A stretch of DNA of 64,000 nt, from assembly GCA_027490305.1 (NCBI GenBank), contig JAIXYI010000057.1, positions 26,755 through 90,754 of the forward strand. The letters run 5' to 3'. Under the pieces are notes generated by a model. The model was not told where the DNA came from and ran no database searches. It saw only the letters and a program-made list of their open reading frames with translations. The position numbers were made by a program, and so were the translations under genes. Positions 37,444 through 46,159 of this stretch are shown here, in pieces; position 1 is the first letter of the stretch, and the number at the start of each line of letters is the position of its first letter. This DNA comes from Flavobacteriaceae bacterium. Its GTDB lineage: Bacteria; Bacteroidota; Bacteroidia; Flavobacteriales; Flavobacteriaceae.

Positions 37444-37848
37444 TTAGATAGTAGTTTGAATGGTAATCTGGTTTTCAAGGATTTTCGACACCGGGCACTT
37501 TTTCGCGATGACAATCAGGCGCTCGATGGTAGCGGAATCCGACACGCCCGGAAACGCGAGCTGTCGTGTGATGACGGTGTGCGTGTCGGTGTCGTGGTAC
37601 ATATTCAATGTCACCCGCATTTCGGGGATGTCCCATTGTTTGCGGTCGACATACATCCGAAGCGTCGACAGCGTACAACCCGCCAACGAGGCAAGTAAGG
37701 TGGTATACGGATCGGGCCCGAGGTCACGTCCCCCGATCTTCTCGGGTTCGTCCATGATGAGCGTGCCGTTCCGCCAGGCGACGGAAACATAATATTTCTG
37801 TAAGCCAATCGAGGCCTCCAGGTCTTTTTCGAGTAACGTGGTTGGCAT
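37444..37848 (-). CDS. OsmC family peroxiredoxin-like protein
   Basis: 134 residues with the two conserved cysteines of OsmC/Ohr proteins, in LASLAGCTLSTLRMY and IAKKCPVSKIL. These enzymes reduce organic hydroperoxides or act as thiol-dependent stress proteins. Start chosen at 37848 (MPTTLLEKD); an ATG eight codons upstream is possible and the frame stays open far into the divergent DUF4197 gene, which is a shadow. First gene of a three-gene operon. Confidence 0.9.
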   Translation of the reverse strand: MPTTLLEKDLEASIGLQKYYVSVAWRNGTLIMDEPEKIGGRDLGPDPYTTLLASLAGCTLSTLRMYVDRKQWDIPEMRVTLNMYHDTDTHTVITRQLAFPGVSDSATIERLIVIAKKCPVSKILENQITIQTTI

Positions 37849-37987
37849 AAGCGTGGATGTAATGGGAGGCATTCCGCCGCCGTATAAAAGTAGGAAATTA
37901 AGTCGTAGTTTGGACGTGTCGCTTTTTAACAACTCGTTACCACATCCAATCGTCGACTTTACCGAACTTTCGCCCAAACATCGAGAC

Positions 37988-38707
37988 ATGAAAAAACTAC
38001 TGTATCTGCTTGTATTGGTGCCGATGGTATCACAGGCGCAATTAAAGGGCATCCTCAACCAAGCCAAAGACAAAGTGAAAACGGCCACCGGCACCGGCGG
38101 GGTGGATATCGCGGGCGGATTGCGGGAGGCGCTGCAAAAAGGCGTGAACACCCAGGTGACGAAACTCACGGCGGTAGACGGCTTCCTGAAAAACGACAAG
38201 GTAAAGATCCTTTTTCCGGATGAACTCAAAAAAGTGGAAACGACCCTCCGTAAAGCGGGACTCGGCAAACTGGCCGACGATGGCGTGAAGGCACTGAACA
38301 GGGCGGCGGAAGATGCGGTGAAGGAAGCCACGCCCATTTTTGTGGACGCGATCCGGAAGATGACCATCACCGATGCGAAGAATATCCTGATGGGGAAAAA
38401 CGATGCCGCGACGCAGTACCTCAGCACGAGCACCCGAACCGCGCTTTATGCGAAATTCAGTCCGATTGTGCAAGCCTCCCTGGGGAAAGTCGGGGCCGAT
38501 CAAATCTGGGCGACCATCATTTCGAAGTATAATAAGGTCCCCCTGGTTACGAAAGTGAATCCGGATATTACCGACTATGTCACGAACAAAGCGCTTGAGG
38601 GTGTGTTCGTTATGATTGCCCTGGAAGAGCTGAACATCCGGCAGCGACTCGACGCGCGCACCTCTCCGCTGTTGAAGAAAGTGTTTGCGATGCAAGACCC
38701 TAAGTAA
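37988..38707 (+). CDS. DUF4197 domain protein, exported
   Basis: 239 residues. Signal peptide 1-17 (MVSQAQ), then the DUF4197 domain over almost the whole length (GGLREALQKGVNTQVTKL, ITDAKNILMGKNDAATQYL, TDYVTNKALEGVFVMIALEE). Function is unknown; the family is widespread in Gram-negative bacteria and periplasmic. The open frame begins at 37838 but the signal peptide fixes the start at 37988. Confidence 0.9.
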   Translation: MKKLLYLLVLVPMVSQAQLKGILNQAKDKVKTATGTGGVDIAGGLREALQKGVNTQVTKLTAVDGFLKNDKVKILFPDELKKVETTLRKAGLGKLADDGVKALNRAAEDAVKEATPIFVDAIRKMTITDAKNILMGKNDAATQYLSTSTRTALYAKFSPIVQASLGKVGADQIWATIISKYNKVPLVTKVNPDITDYVTNKALEGVFVMIALEELNIRQRLDARTSPLLKKVFAMQDPK

Positions 38708-38834
38708 GGGGCAATCCCGCGTGAACGTGGTACTTACACAAAAATAACGTTACGTTAACAAACTGACAATTAAAAAATTACGACATTTGAGTACGTAAAT
38801 TATTTACAATATTTGGTTTGGTTAGTTAGAGTTT

Positions 38835-38864
38835 AAAAGGCTGGGACGTGGGTTCCGGCCTTTT
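38835..38864 (+). terminator. Hairpin with T-rich tail, possible terminator or small-RNA end
   Basis: AAAAGGCTGGGA / TTCCGGCCTTTT imperfect stem followed by ATTTTG. It lies 130 bp after the DUF4197 stop and before the promoter of the next gene; it may end read-through or an unannotated short RNA in 38708-38834. Confidence 0.5.
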
Positions 38865-38928
38865 ATTTTGTGCCTTTTATACGTTGTCACAAAAGTATTC
38901 TACCAACAAAACTATTGAAGGAATTACC

Positions 38929-38936
38929 TATCTTTG
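38929..38936 (+). promoter_or_regulatory. -7 promoter box of the DUF6169 module
   Basis: TATCTTTG, perfect TAnnTTTG. It lies inside the longest open frame of the first gene (from 38848), so translation must start further downstream, at the TTG at 38953. Confidence 0.65.
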
Positions 38937-38952
38937 CATTATACATTCGATT

Positions 38953-39096
38953 TTGAAAGCCAAAAAAAATATCCCTGCAAAAAGCGCCGCCGAAAAATAT
39001 TTGGCCGATAAGGCGCTTTTACGTGCTTACTTGCGGGGTGAGATTACACGCCAAACACTGAATGAGCGAGGAATTACACTTAGGCAGCCCTTGTAA
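38953..39096 (+). CDS. 47-residue protein preceding the DUF6169 gene
   Basis: A small protein read from a TTG codon 16 bp after the -7 box: KAKKNIPAKSAAEKYLAD, ALLRAYLRGEITRQTLNERG, ending RQPL. It is basic at the start and mostly helical, of the size and character of small antitoxin-like proteins, but no DNA-binding fold is evident. It overlaps the DUF6169 gene by 35 bp, which argues for coupled translation. The TTG start is inferred from the promoter; no ATG is available in frame after it. Confidence 0.55.
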   Translation: MKAKKNIPAKSAAEKYLADKALLRAYLRGEITRQTLNERGITLRQPL

Positions 39097-39568
39097 CGTC
39101 TTTTTTGACCCCGAAACATTTATTTATTCCTTCTCAACGTCTAAAGGCGTTGAATACGCTATTGTTTTCACCGATATGTATTTGTTTGATCGAGCCTCTA
39201 CTATAGATCAGATACAAAAGCCTTTTGACATCCTTATTGAGAACCTAAACGGCGGTACTAAAACAAGTTGGGATACCGATATCCGGGATACCATTTCATG
39301 CATTTTAGAACACTTTTTTGAAGATACAGAGAAGGCTATATCCTTTACGTGCGATACCGGCGATGGATATGGGTTAGCTAGAAGTAGAAAGTTCAACCAA
39401 TGGTTTGCCATCAGCCCCTTTAAAGAGGAGTTGGTAAAGGTTGACAAAAAAATACTTACCAAAGGGCGGATATACTACACCAGTCTTATTTACCATGTAG
39501 ACAACTCGTATCAGGAAGATTTGGTAAAAGCGTACGAGGAAGTGGCCCAACAGATGGCCAAGCCCTAA
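39062..39568 (+). CDS. DUF6169 family protein
   Basis: 168 residues, no signal peptide or membrane helix. Segments YSFSTSKGVEYAIVFTDMYLFD, the central SCILEHFFEDTEKAISFTCDTGDGYGLARSRKFNQWF and the late LIYHVDNSYQEDLVKAYEEV match my memory of the DUF6169 family of Bacteroidota, whose function is unknown. The best-conserved part is CDTGDGYGLARSRKFNQWF (about residues 97-116). The gene is visibly more AT-rich than its neighbours, which points to acquisition, and it is translationally linked to the 47-residue protein. Confidence 0.8.
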   Translation: MSEELHLGSPCNVFFDPETFIYSFSTSKGVEYAIVFTDMYLFDRASTIDQIQKPFDILIENLNGGTKTSWDTDIRDTISCILEHFFEDTEKAISFTCDTGDGYGLARSRKFNQWFAISPFKEELVKVDKKILTKGRIYYTSLIYHVDNSYQEDLVKAYEEVAQQMAKP

Positions 39569-39679
39569 AACGTGTTCGAATTCCATTCGCTTCTTGGCTT
39601 AAAGAACCATCGGTTCCGGCATTCGTTAACTGTACTGATTTATAAAACAAAATGGGCGCATTCGTGAGAGCGAAAGCGA

Positions 39680-39704
39680 TTGACAGGAATTGTCAACTTG
39701 ACAG
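39680..39704. promoter_or_regulatory. TTGACA/TGTCAA inverted repeat
   Basis: TTGACA-GGAAT-TGTCAA followed directly by CTTGACAG. It lies between the DUF6169 gene and the end of the convergent corrinoid-binding gene; either an operator remnant or part of a weak terminator. Nothing else identifiable in 39569-39746. Confidence 0.3.
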
Positions 39705-39746
39705 TTTTCCGCTCCAGCCGCCACTACATTGACCTTCGGATGTTCA

Positions 39747-40544
39747 TCACCCCAACCGCTCCTGCAATTGCCGGAAATACGCAAATGCCCGCAATGGCCG
39801 CGAGCCATACCAGGAGAACATTTCCCCGTCTACGAAAATGGTTTTGGCGTGGTGGGTACGTCGCCCGATCTCGAAGGCATCTTCGTCTTTGAACGGGTAT
39901 GGTTCGGACGACAGCAGCACCAGTTCGGGGTCGCCTTCGAGCCGGATGCGCGGTACGATTACTTCCGGATAGCGTTCGCGTTCGCTGTAGATGTTGGTAA
40001 AGCGGTTCAACGTCATCATGTCGTGGATAAACGTGCCGCCACCGGCCGCCATCCAAGGTTCTTTCCATATAAAATAGGCCGCTTTACGCTCGGGTACCTC
40101 CTTCATGAACCGTTCGAAGTCGGCGGCAGCAAACCGAATTTTGTCTTCCCATTTGCGCGCCTCTACCCGGCAGTTGAACAGTTCGCCAAAGGCTTGTATG
40201 AGGCGGTAGTTATCCTCGAGCGAGGCCACGTCGGACACCCATACCGGTGCAATCGCCGAAAGCGCTTCGACCATCTCTTCGGTATTCTCTTCTTTGTTGC
40301 AGACAATGAGGTCGGGCGACAGGGCCGCGACTTTTTCGATCCGGACGTTTTTGGTGCCGCCCACCACTTTCTTTACCGATTTGAAGTGAAAAGGGTGCAC
40401 GCAGAACTTGGTGATGCCTACAATGCGGTCTTCGAGTCCGAGTTCGTAAAGGAGTTCGGTTTGCGAGGGCACCAGCGAGACGATTCGGCGCGGCGTGGCG
40501 TCGAGGTGCAGATCACGGCCCAGCATGTCGGTATAGAGCGGCAT
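39747..40544 (-). CDS. Corrinoid/metal-chelate-binding protein (BtuF-like)
   Basis: 265 residues of the helical-backbone metal receptor fold: RIVSLVPSQTELLYELGLEDRIVGITKFC at the N-terminus, PDLIVCNKEEN, and the long connecting helix FERFMKEVPERKAAYFIW. Resembles BtuF, which delivers vitamin B12 to BtuCD, but no signal peptide or lipobox is visible from the preferred start (40544, MPLYTDMLG) and no BtuCD genes are near, so it may act in the cytoplasm or have another ligand. The frame is open 108 bp upstream, into the divergent rlmH. Confidence 0.85.
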   Translation of the reverse strand: MPLYTDMLGRDLHLDATPRRIVSLVPSQTELLYELGLEDRIVGITKFCVHPFHFKSVKKVVGGTKNVRIEKVAALSPDLIVCNKEENTEEMVEALSAIAPVWVSDVASLEDNYRLIQAFGELFNCRVEARKWEDKIRFAAADFERFMKEVPERKAAYFIWKEPWMAAGGGTFIHDMMTLNRFTNIYSERERYPEVIVPRIRLEGDPELVLLSSEPYPFKDEDAFEIGRRTHHAKTIFVDGEMFSWYGSRPLRAFAYFRQLQERLG

Positions 40545-40611
40545 CGGATGAAAATTCGCCGCAAGTTCATGATTTTTGCGGACATTTGCCGGGCACGCCG
40601 ACGAGAAAATC

Positions 40612-41085
40612 ATGAACATCCGCCTTATCGCCATTGGCAAGACCGACGACAAGCACCTGCTCGCCCTGATTGACGAGTATGTGAAACGGCTGTCGTTTTA
40701 TGTACGTTTCGACCTCGAGATTCTTCCAGACATCAAGAACGCCAAAAACCTGTCGGAGGCCCAGCAAAAAGAAAAGGAAGGCGAGGCGATACTGGCGAAA
40801 CTGCAATCATCCGACCATCTCGTATTGCTCGACGAACGCGGCAAGTCGTTCTCGAGCGTGGGTTTTTCGGAAGAATTGCAAAAGCGGATGAATGCCGGCG
40901 TGCGCACACTCGTTTTCGTCATTGGCGGACCTTACGGCTTTTCGGAGACGGTCTACCGCCGGGCCAACGGGATGCTGTCGCTATCGGCGATGACGTTTTC
41001 CCACCAGATGGTGCGCCTCTTTTTCGTCGAACAAGTCTATCGCGCCTTCACCATCCTGAAAGGCGAGCCCTATCACCACTCCTGA
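40612..41085 (+). CDS. rlmH: 23S rRNA (pseudouridine1915-N3)-methyltransferase
   Basis: 157 residues, full-length RlmH: MNIRLIAIGKTDDKHLL, LVLLDERGKSFSSVGFSE, the SPOUT knot FVIGGPYGFSETVYRRA and the C-terminal FVEQVYRAFTILKGEPYHH. It methylates the pseudouridine at 1915 of 23S rRNA on assembled 70S ribosomes. Its last 13 bp overlap the end of the convergent folP gene. Confidence 0.96.
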   Translation: MNIRLIAIGKTDDKHLLALIDEYVKRLSFYVRFDLEILPDIKNAKNLSEAQQKEKEGEAILAKLQSSDHLVLLDERGKSFSSVGFSEELQKRMNAGVRTLVFVIGGPYGFSETVYRRANGMLSLSAMTFSHQMVRLFFVEQVYRAFTILKGEPYHHS

Positions 41086-41909
41086 CCCACGCGCGTAGCT
41101 TCTACCAACCGAACGGCCTCCACCGCTTCTTTTACATCGTGCACCCGCAAGATGTGGACCCCGTTTCGGAGCGCGAGGGTATTGAGCACCGTGGTGCCGT
41201 TCATTGCCTCGTTTGCTGTGACTTCCAACGTTTTATAAATCGTCGATTTGCGGGAGAGTCCACATAATAAGGGCAAACCGGCCACACGAAATTCCTCCAA
41301 GCGGCGCAGCAACTCAAAATTCTGTTCGATGGTCTTGGCGAATCCAAAGCCCGGGTCGAGTATGAGGTCGCTGATACCGAGGGAGCGGGCGGTGGCGATG
41401 CGTTCGGAGAAGTAATACAGTAGGTCGCCTACGATATCGTCGTAATCGGTTAACGTGGCCATTTTTTGGGGGGTGCCGCGCATGTGCATCATTACATACG
41501 GAACCCGCAAGTCGGCTACTGTTTTGAGCATGTTAGGATCAAGTTGTCCGGCCGACACATCATTGACCATTGTGGCTCCGGCGGCTACTGCTGCCTGGGC
41601 TACTTCGGCCCGAAAGGTGTCAATCGACAGCAGCGCGTCAGGGAAAGCGGCGGCCAGGGCTTCGATGACCGGCACCACACGGTCGCATTCCTCCGCCACG
41701 GAGATGTCGATGGCACCCGGACGCGTAGAGTACCCGCCGATATCCAGAAAATCGGCGCCTTCTTCGAGCAGGCGCCCGGCCTGTGTCAGCACGGCATCCG
41801 TCGATTGGTAGCGACTGCCGTCATAGAACGAATCGGGCGTGATGTTGAGTATCCCCATAACCCGGGGGGTCGTAAGGTCGACGAGGCGTCCGCGGCAGTT
41901 AATCGTCAT
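41073..41909 (-). CDS. folP: Dihydropteroate synthase
   Basis: 278 residues, TIM barrel with MGILNITPDSFYDGSRY (pterin/pyrophosphate loop), DIGGYSTRPGA, MVNDVSAG and LILDPGFGFAKT. It joins p-aminobenzoate with dihydropterin pyrophosphate in folate synthesis. It is divergent from the DUF1599 gene at 41993, and the 83-bp gap holds both promoters. Standard flavobacterial neighbourhood. Confidence 0.96.
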   Translation of the reverse strand: MTINCRGRLVDLTTPRVMGILNITPDSFYDGSRYQSTDAVLTQAGRLLEEGADFLDIGGYSTRPGAIDISVAEECDRVVPVIEALAAAFPDALLSIDTFRAEVAQAAVAAGATMVNDVSAGQLDPNMLKTVADLRVPYVMMHMRGTPQKMATLTDYDDIVGDLLYYFSERIATARSLGISDLILDPGFGFAKTIEQNFELLRRLEEFRVAGLPLLCGLSRKSTIYKTLEVTANEAMNGTTVLNTLALRNGVHILRVHDVKEAVEAVRLVEATRVGQEW

Positions 41910-41992
41910 AACGAGTTGTTAACGGTTGATGGAGGTTTTCGTAATCCTCCGGGTTTCCCTATTTTTGGGATTCGAAAACACAAAGATACAGA

Positions 41993-42535
41993 ATGGTTCC
42001 AACCACTGTTGCCTATGACAAGGTAATCGCCCGCTGCCGCAGCCTGTTCGTGAACAAGATGACCGACTATGGAAGCGCCTGGCGTATCCTGCGGTTGCCG
42101 TCCCTGACCGACCAGATTTTCATCAAAGCGCAACGCATCCGGAGCCTGCAGGAAAATGCCGTCCGGAAAGTCGACGAAGGCGAGGCAAGCGAGTTTATCG
42201 GCATCATCAATTATTCGGTCATGGCGCTGATCCAGTTGGAACTTGGGGTCGTGGACCAACCGGATCTCGACACGGAACGGGCGTCGGCTTTATACGATGA
42301 GAAAATTCATGTGACGAAAACGCTGATGGAGGCCAAGAACCACGATTATGGCGAGGCCTGGCGCGAGATGCGAATCAGTTCCCTCACCGATCTCATCCTG
42401 CAGAAACTGCTGCGGGTGAAGCAAATCGAAGACAACAAAGGCAAAACACTGGTGTCGGAAGGCATTGATGCAAATTATCAGGATATGATCAATTATGCGG
42501 TGTTTGCGTTGATTTTGATGGGTGAAGAGTTTTGA
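41993..42535 (+). CDS. DUF1599 protein (two tandem copies of the domain)
   Basis: 180 residues built from two similar halves: DYGSAWRILRLPSLTDQIFIKAQRIRSLQ (about 25-55) and DYGEAWREMRISSLTDLILQKLLRVKQIE (about 120-150), each followed by a helical hairpin ending INYSVMALIQLEL / INYAVFALILMGE. The fold is expected to be all-alpha, related to MazG-like pyrophosphatases, with no known substrate. It is the usual neighbour of folP. The stop codon lies inside a period-14 repeat. Confidence 0.9.
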   Translation: MVPTTVAYDKVIARCRSLFVNKMTDYGSAWRILRLPSLTDQIFIKAQRIRSLQENAVRKVDEGEASEFIGIINYSVMALIQLELGVVDQPDLDTERASALYDEKIHVTKTLMEAKNHDYGEAWREMRISSLTDLILQKLLRVKQIEDNKGKTLVSEGIDANYQDMINYAVFALILMGEEF

Positions 42536-42554
42536 GTGTTGAGTTTTGAGTGGG
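42527..42554. repeat. Period-14 tandem repeat over the DUF1599 stop codon
   Basis: GAGTTTTGAGTGTT followed by GAGTTTTGAGTGGG. Two tandem 14-base copies (12 of 14 identical); the stop codon TGA of the preceding gene is in the first copy. Confidence 0.6.
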
Positions 42555-42572
42555 TTTAAAAGGAAATAAAGT

Positions 42573-43646
42573 ATGAAAAAACAGGACATTGCCTGGGTAT
42601 TACGGATTGTTGTAGCGTTGCTGTTTCTGGTATCGGCGGTGGCGAAGCTCTACCCCTCGCCCTATTTTGCGATATCGACCTTCGAGGTGAAGCAATTGTA
42701 CCCAATGGGGTTCACCGAGGATGTGGCGCGGTATTTTTCGCGGACGCTGATCGGTATCGAGTTTGCCCTTGGCGTGTTGTTGTTGCAACGGAATTTCCTG
42801 CGGACGCTTGTAGTGCCGGCTACGTTCCTTTTGCTATTGGTTTTTGTCGTGCACCTTACCATACAAACCTACGTCTTCGGAAATGGCGGTAACTGCGGCT
42901 GTTTCGGAGAATTGCTGCCGATGACGCCGGTGGAGGCCATCATCAAAAACATCGTCGCGATGGGACTTTTGGGATGGCTGTTCCTGTTACTGCCGAAATC
43001 AAGCGAAAAATCCCATAATATATGGGTGCTGGTGTCCGGTGTACTGGCTTTCGTTCTGATGGTCTTTATGCTGGCACCGATGCAACCGGTCAGCCAACCG
43101 CTTGAAACGAACATCCCGATTGCAGAAGATACTGTTGCAGAACCGACGGTGGCCGACACAACGGCGGCTCCTGAAGTAACTGTCGCGAAAACCGATACGA
43201 CCACTGTACAAAAACCCAAAACAGTAGACGCGCCTGCCGCCCAACGTTCGGGGTATGCGGCGTATTTTGCCGACGCCGACAAAGGAAAAACCACCCTGTG
43301 TTTCTTCGTGCCGGGTTGCGACCATTGCCGTGACGCTGCCAAAGAACTGACGGAGATGAAGCGCCGAAACAAGAACGCGCCGAAGATTCAAGTCCTTTTC
43401 ATGAATGAGGAAGCGGAGAAGATTCCGGAGTTCTTTGCCTACGCCGGTGCAACGTATCCGTATAAAATCATCGAGATCATCCCGTTTTGGAAATTGCTGG
43501 GCGAAGGCAAAGACACGCCTGGTGTGAAATACCTCTGGAACGGCCATGAATATGTGTACTATTTCGGCATCGAAGGCAACAAATTCAACGCCGCGGCCTA
43601 TGAGAAACTCATCAACAAACCCTTTGCCGAACTGGCCAAGCCCTAA
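42573..43646 (+). CDS. BT_3928 family protein: MauE/DoxX-like membrane domain plus thioredoxin-like domain
   Basis: 357 residues. The N-terminal half has four membrane helices of the MauE/DoxX type (about 8-28, 50-70, 77-100, 115-135) with the cysteine pair in GNGGNCGCFGELLPM. After a fifth helix and a Thr/Ala/Val-rich linker (about 165-225) there is a thioredoxin-like domain with CDHC in FVPGCDHCRDA. This suggests passing reducing power across the inner membrane to periplasmic targets. Neighbours (a TlpA-like protein and tpiA) are conserved in Flavobacteriaceae. Confidence 0.88.
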   Translation: MKKQDIAWVLRIVVALLFLVSAVAKLYPSPYFAISTFEVKQLYPMGFTEDVARYFSRTLIGIEFALGVLLLQRNFLRTLVVPATFLLLLVFVVHLTIQTYVFGNGGNCGCFGELLPMTPVEAIIKNIVAMGLLGWLFLLLPKSSEKSHNIWVLVSGVLAFVLMVFMLAPMQPVSQPLETNIPIAEDTVAEPTVADTTAAPEVTVAKTDTTTVQKPKTVDAPAAQRSGYAAYFADADKGKTTLCFFVPGCDHCRDAAKELTEMKRRNKNAPKIQVLFMNEEAEKIPEFFAYAGATYPYKIIEIIPFWKLLGEGKDTPGVKYLWNGHEYVYYFGIEGNKFNAAAYEKLINKPFAELAKP

Positions 43647-43664
43647 CTCTTTACACTTCGTATC

Positions 43665-44162
43665 ATGAAACATCTATTTATGAGCTGCATCGCCGTATTC
43701 GCGATGGTCTCCTGCTCCAATGCCCAGGAAAAATTTTCCGACAAGGCCCTGACAGAGTCGCTTTTCACGCTTAACGACCGTTCGACGACGCTGGCTGACA
43801 TCCTGGCCAAACACAAAGGCAAGACGATTGTCATTGAGGTATGGGCTTCGTGGTGTGGCGATTGCGTAAAGGCGATGCCGCAACTCAAGTCGATGCAGGC
43901 CGCGCACCCTGAGGTGGACTATGTGTTCATTTCAATGGACAAAACGACCGACAAATGGAAGGAAGGCGTGGAAAAACACCAATTGAAAGGGGCCCATTTC
44001 ATGGCTCCGGATGGTATGAAAGGAAAATTCGGGACCGCCATCGACCTCGATTGGATTCCCCGCTATATCATCATTGACAAAAACGGAAAAATCGTAACCT
44101 ACCGGGCTATCGAGAAAGACTTTGATGCCATGGATAAAACTCTTAACGCACTTAAATCATGA
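43665..44162 (+). CDS. TlpA/ResA-like thioredoxin family lipoprotein
   Basis: 165 residues. Lipoprotein-like signal with MVSCSNAQ (Cys near 17) and a TlpA fold with the redox site WASWCGDCVKAMPQL and the conserved cis-proline region IDLDWIPRYIIID. Probably reduces periplasmic disulfides using electrons from the BT_3928 protein encoded just upstream (19 bp). Its stop overlaps the tpiA start by 4 bp. Confidence 0.92.
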   Translation: MKHLFMSCIAVFAMVSCSNAQEKFSDKALTESLFTLNDRSTTLADILAKHKGKTIVIEVWASWCGDCVKAMPQLKSMQAAHPEVDYVFISMDKTTDKWKEGVEKHQLKGAHFMAPDGMKGKFGTAIDLDWIPRYIIIDKNGKIVTYRAIEKDFDAMDKTLNALKS

Positions 44163-44911
44163 GAAAAAAGATCGTAGCCGGAAACTGGAAAATGCATAAA
44201 AACGCCGCCGAGACAGCCGCTTTACTCGCGGATCTCGTTGAGAGCCTGCCGAATGGAAAAGAAGCGCAGGTAATCGTGGCCCCCACTTTTGTGAACCTTC
44301 AGGCTGCGGTCGGGTTTCTGGACAATACCAATATTGCCGTTGCGGCCCAAAACCTGCACCAGGCCGAAAGTGGCGCGTTTACGGGCGAGATTTCGGCGGA
44401 TATGCTGAAGAGCGTGGGTGTGGAATGGGTCATCCTGGGCCATTCAGAGCGCCGTGCCTACTTCCACGAAACCGATGCCTTACTGGCTGATAAGGTCAAC
44501 ACGGCCCTGCGACATGACATGACGGTCATTTTCTGTTTTGGCGAAGAACTTAAGGAACGCCAATCGGGACAGCATTTCAACGTGGTCGAAAACCAACTGA
44601 AAGACGGTCTTTTCCATCTGGATGCCGCGCAATGGAACCAAATTGTACTGGCCTACGAACCCGTCTGGGCCATCGGGACTGGCGAAACCGCAAGTCCGGA
44701 GCAGGCGCAGGAAATGCACGAATTCATCCGCGCCACCATCCGTTCCAAATACGGAAATGACGTGGCGGCCGACGTTTCCATCCTGTACGGAGGAAGTGTG
44801 AAGCCCGACAACGCCCGCGAAATTTTCTCTAAGCCGGATGTTGACGGCGGACTCATCGGCGGCGCTGCCCTGAAAGCGACGGATTTCGCCGCGATCGTAG
44901 CCGCTATCTGA
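44159..44911 (+). CDS. tpiA: Triose-phosphate isomerase
   Basis: 250 residues with all catalytic groups: Lys in AGNWKMHK, His in LGHSERR and Glu in AYEPVWAIGTG, and the phosphate loop GGSVKPDNA. It interconverts dihydroxyacetone phosphate and glyceraldehyde 3-phosphate. Translationally coupled (4-bp overlap) to the TlpA-like gene. Confidence 0.97.
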   Translation: MRKKIVAGNWKMHKNAAETAALLADLVESLPNGKEAQVIVAPTFVNLQAAVGFLDNTNIAVAAQNLHQAESGAFTGEISADMLKSVGVEWVILGHSERRAYFHETDALLADKVNTALRHDMTVIFCFGEELKERQSGQHFNVVENQLKDGLFHLDAAQWNQIVLAYEPVWAIGTGETASPEQAQEMHEFIRATIRSKYGNDVAADVSILYGGSVKPDNAREIFSKPDVDGGLIGGAALKATDFAAIVAAI

Positions 44912-44934
44912 TAACCGTTTTCACATACCTACAC

Positions 44935-44984
44935 CATCCGCCTGCCATGACGTGCGCAACGACTTGCCTGCAAGCGGATGTTTT
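44935..44984 (+). terminator. Possible terminator after tpiA
   Basis: CATCCGC-tgc and gca-GCGGATG arms around a long loop, followed by TTTTATTT. The loop is long, so the structure is only plausible. Confidence 0.4.
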
Positions 44985-45031
44985 ATTTGATAGGCCTCAC
45001 TCTCTTAGTGGGTAACTGATTCTTACTCTTC

Positions 45032-46159
45032 ATGCGACGCGCTCTTTCTTTCCTTCTCGAAAACGAAAAAACCGCCGGCTTCCTGCTGATCGGGTGCACA
45101 TTGCTGTCGATTGGCGCGGCCACGTTTTGGGGGGAGACCTATCTGCACTTTTGGCACTCGAAGGTGGCAGGCGAACCGTTTGAGTATTGGATCAACGACG
45201 GCCTGATGACAATCTTTTTCCTGTTGGTCGGACTCGAACTACGACAGGAAATCCGTTCAGGCGAGCTTTCTTCGCGTAAGAAGGCCTTGCTCCCGATATT
45301 GTGTGCCATCGGCGGGATGCTCGTGCCGGCCGGTCTGTATTTTGCTGCTGCATCGGGCACGCCTTATGCCTCTGGGGCCGGCATCCCCATGGCGACCGAC
45401 ATCGCGTTTGCCTTGGGTATCCTATCGTTATGCGGACGAAAAGCGCCGACCTCCCTTCGTATTTTCCTCACGGCACTCGCGGTGATTGACGACCTCGGCG
45501 CCATTCTGGTGATTGCGCTATTCTATACCCAATCGGTATCCCTGCTTAATCTCGGCATTTCACTGGGCATCTTCGGCCTGCTACTGCTCTTTCAATTGTT
45601 CCAGGTGCGGCGGTTGTGGCCCTATCTCATAGGAGGTGTTGTAATGTGGTATTTCATGCTCCATTCGGGCGTGCATGCCACCATCACGGGCGTTTTGGTT
45701 GCGCTTACCATTCCGATGGAAAGTCCAAAAGGAAAAACGCCGCCTTCGAAATGGTTGGAGGCTTTCTTACATGCCCCGGTCAACCTTTTCATTTTACCTC
45801 TTTTCGCGCTGGCCAACACCGCTATCCCGATTGAAAGCGGTTTGCTGGCAACACTTACGACTCCGTATAGCGTGGGAATTGCTGCCGGACTCGTCATCGG
45901 AAAGCCCCTCGGTGTGCTGACGGCCGGATTTGCTGCGGTGCGTACCCGCGTGTGCAAACTACCCAAAAACGCGGGTTGGCGCCACATGGCCGGTGTAGGC
46001 CTGCTGGCCGGTATCGGTTTCACGATGTCTATTTTCATTACCTTGCTGGCTTTCGATGATGCGGAAGCGATTATGGGAGCGAAACTGGCCATATTGCTGT
46101 CAAGCCTTGCGGCAGGCGGTTTGGGGTACGTTTTACTGTCACGACGGGCCAGACGGTAG
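45032..46159 (+). CDS. nhaA: Na+/H+ antiporter NhaA
   Basis: 375 residues, about eleven or twelve helices. The ion-binding aspartates are in PMATDIAFALGILSL and AVIDDLGAILVIA, and the helix X lysine region is in the GVGLLAGIGFTMSIFITLL segment. It exports sodium or lithium in exchange for protons at alkaline pH. Stands alone between tpiA and the sigma-factor operon. Confidence 0.95.
   Translation: MRRALSFLLENEKTAGFLLIGCTLLSIGAATFWGETYLHFWHSKVAGEPFEYWINDGLMTIFFLLVGLELRQEIRSGELSSRKKALLPILCAIGGMLVPAGLYFAAASGTPYASGAGIPMATDIAFALGILSLCGRKAPTSLRIFLTALAVIDDLGAILVIALFYTQSVSLLNLGISLGIFGLLLLFQLFQVRRLWPYLIGGVVMWYFMLHSGVHATITGVLVALTIPMESPKGKTPPSKWLEAFLHAPVNLFILPLFALANTAIPIESGLLATLTTPYSVGIAAGLVIGKPLGVLTAGFAAVRTRVCKLPKNAGWRHMAGVGLLAGIGFTMSIFITLLAFDDAEAIMGAKLAILLSSLAAGGLGYVLLSRRARR

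Noticed and set aside
37849..38433. Long N-terminal extension of the OsmC gene (minus strand).
   Set aside because: It is antisense to the signal-peptide-bearing DUF4197 gene and low-complexity Ser/Phe-rich; the OsmC fold is complete from 37848.
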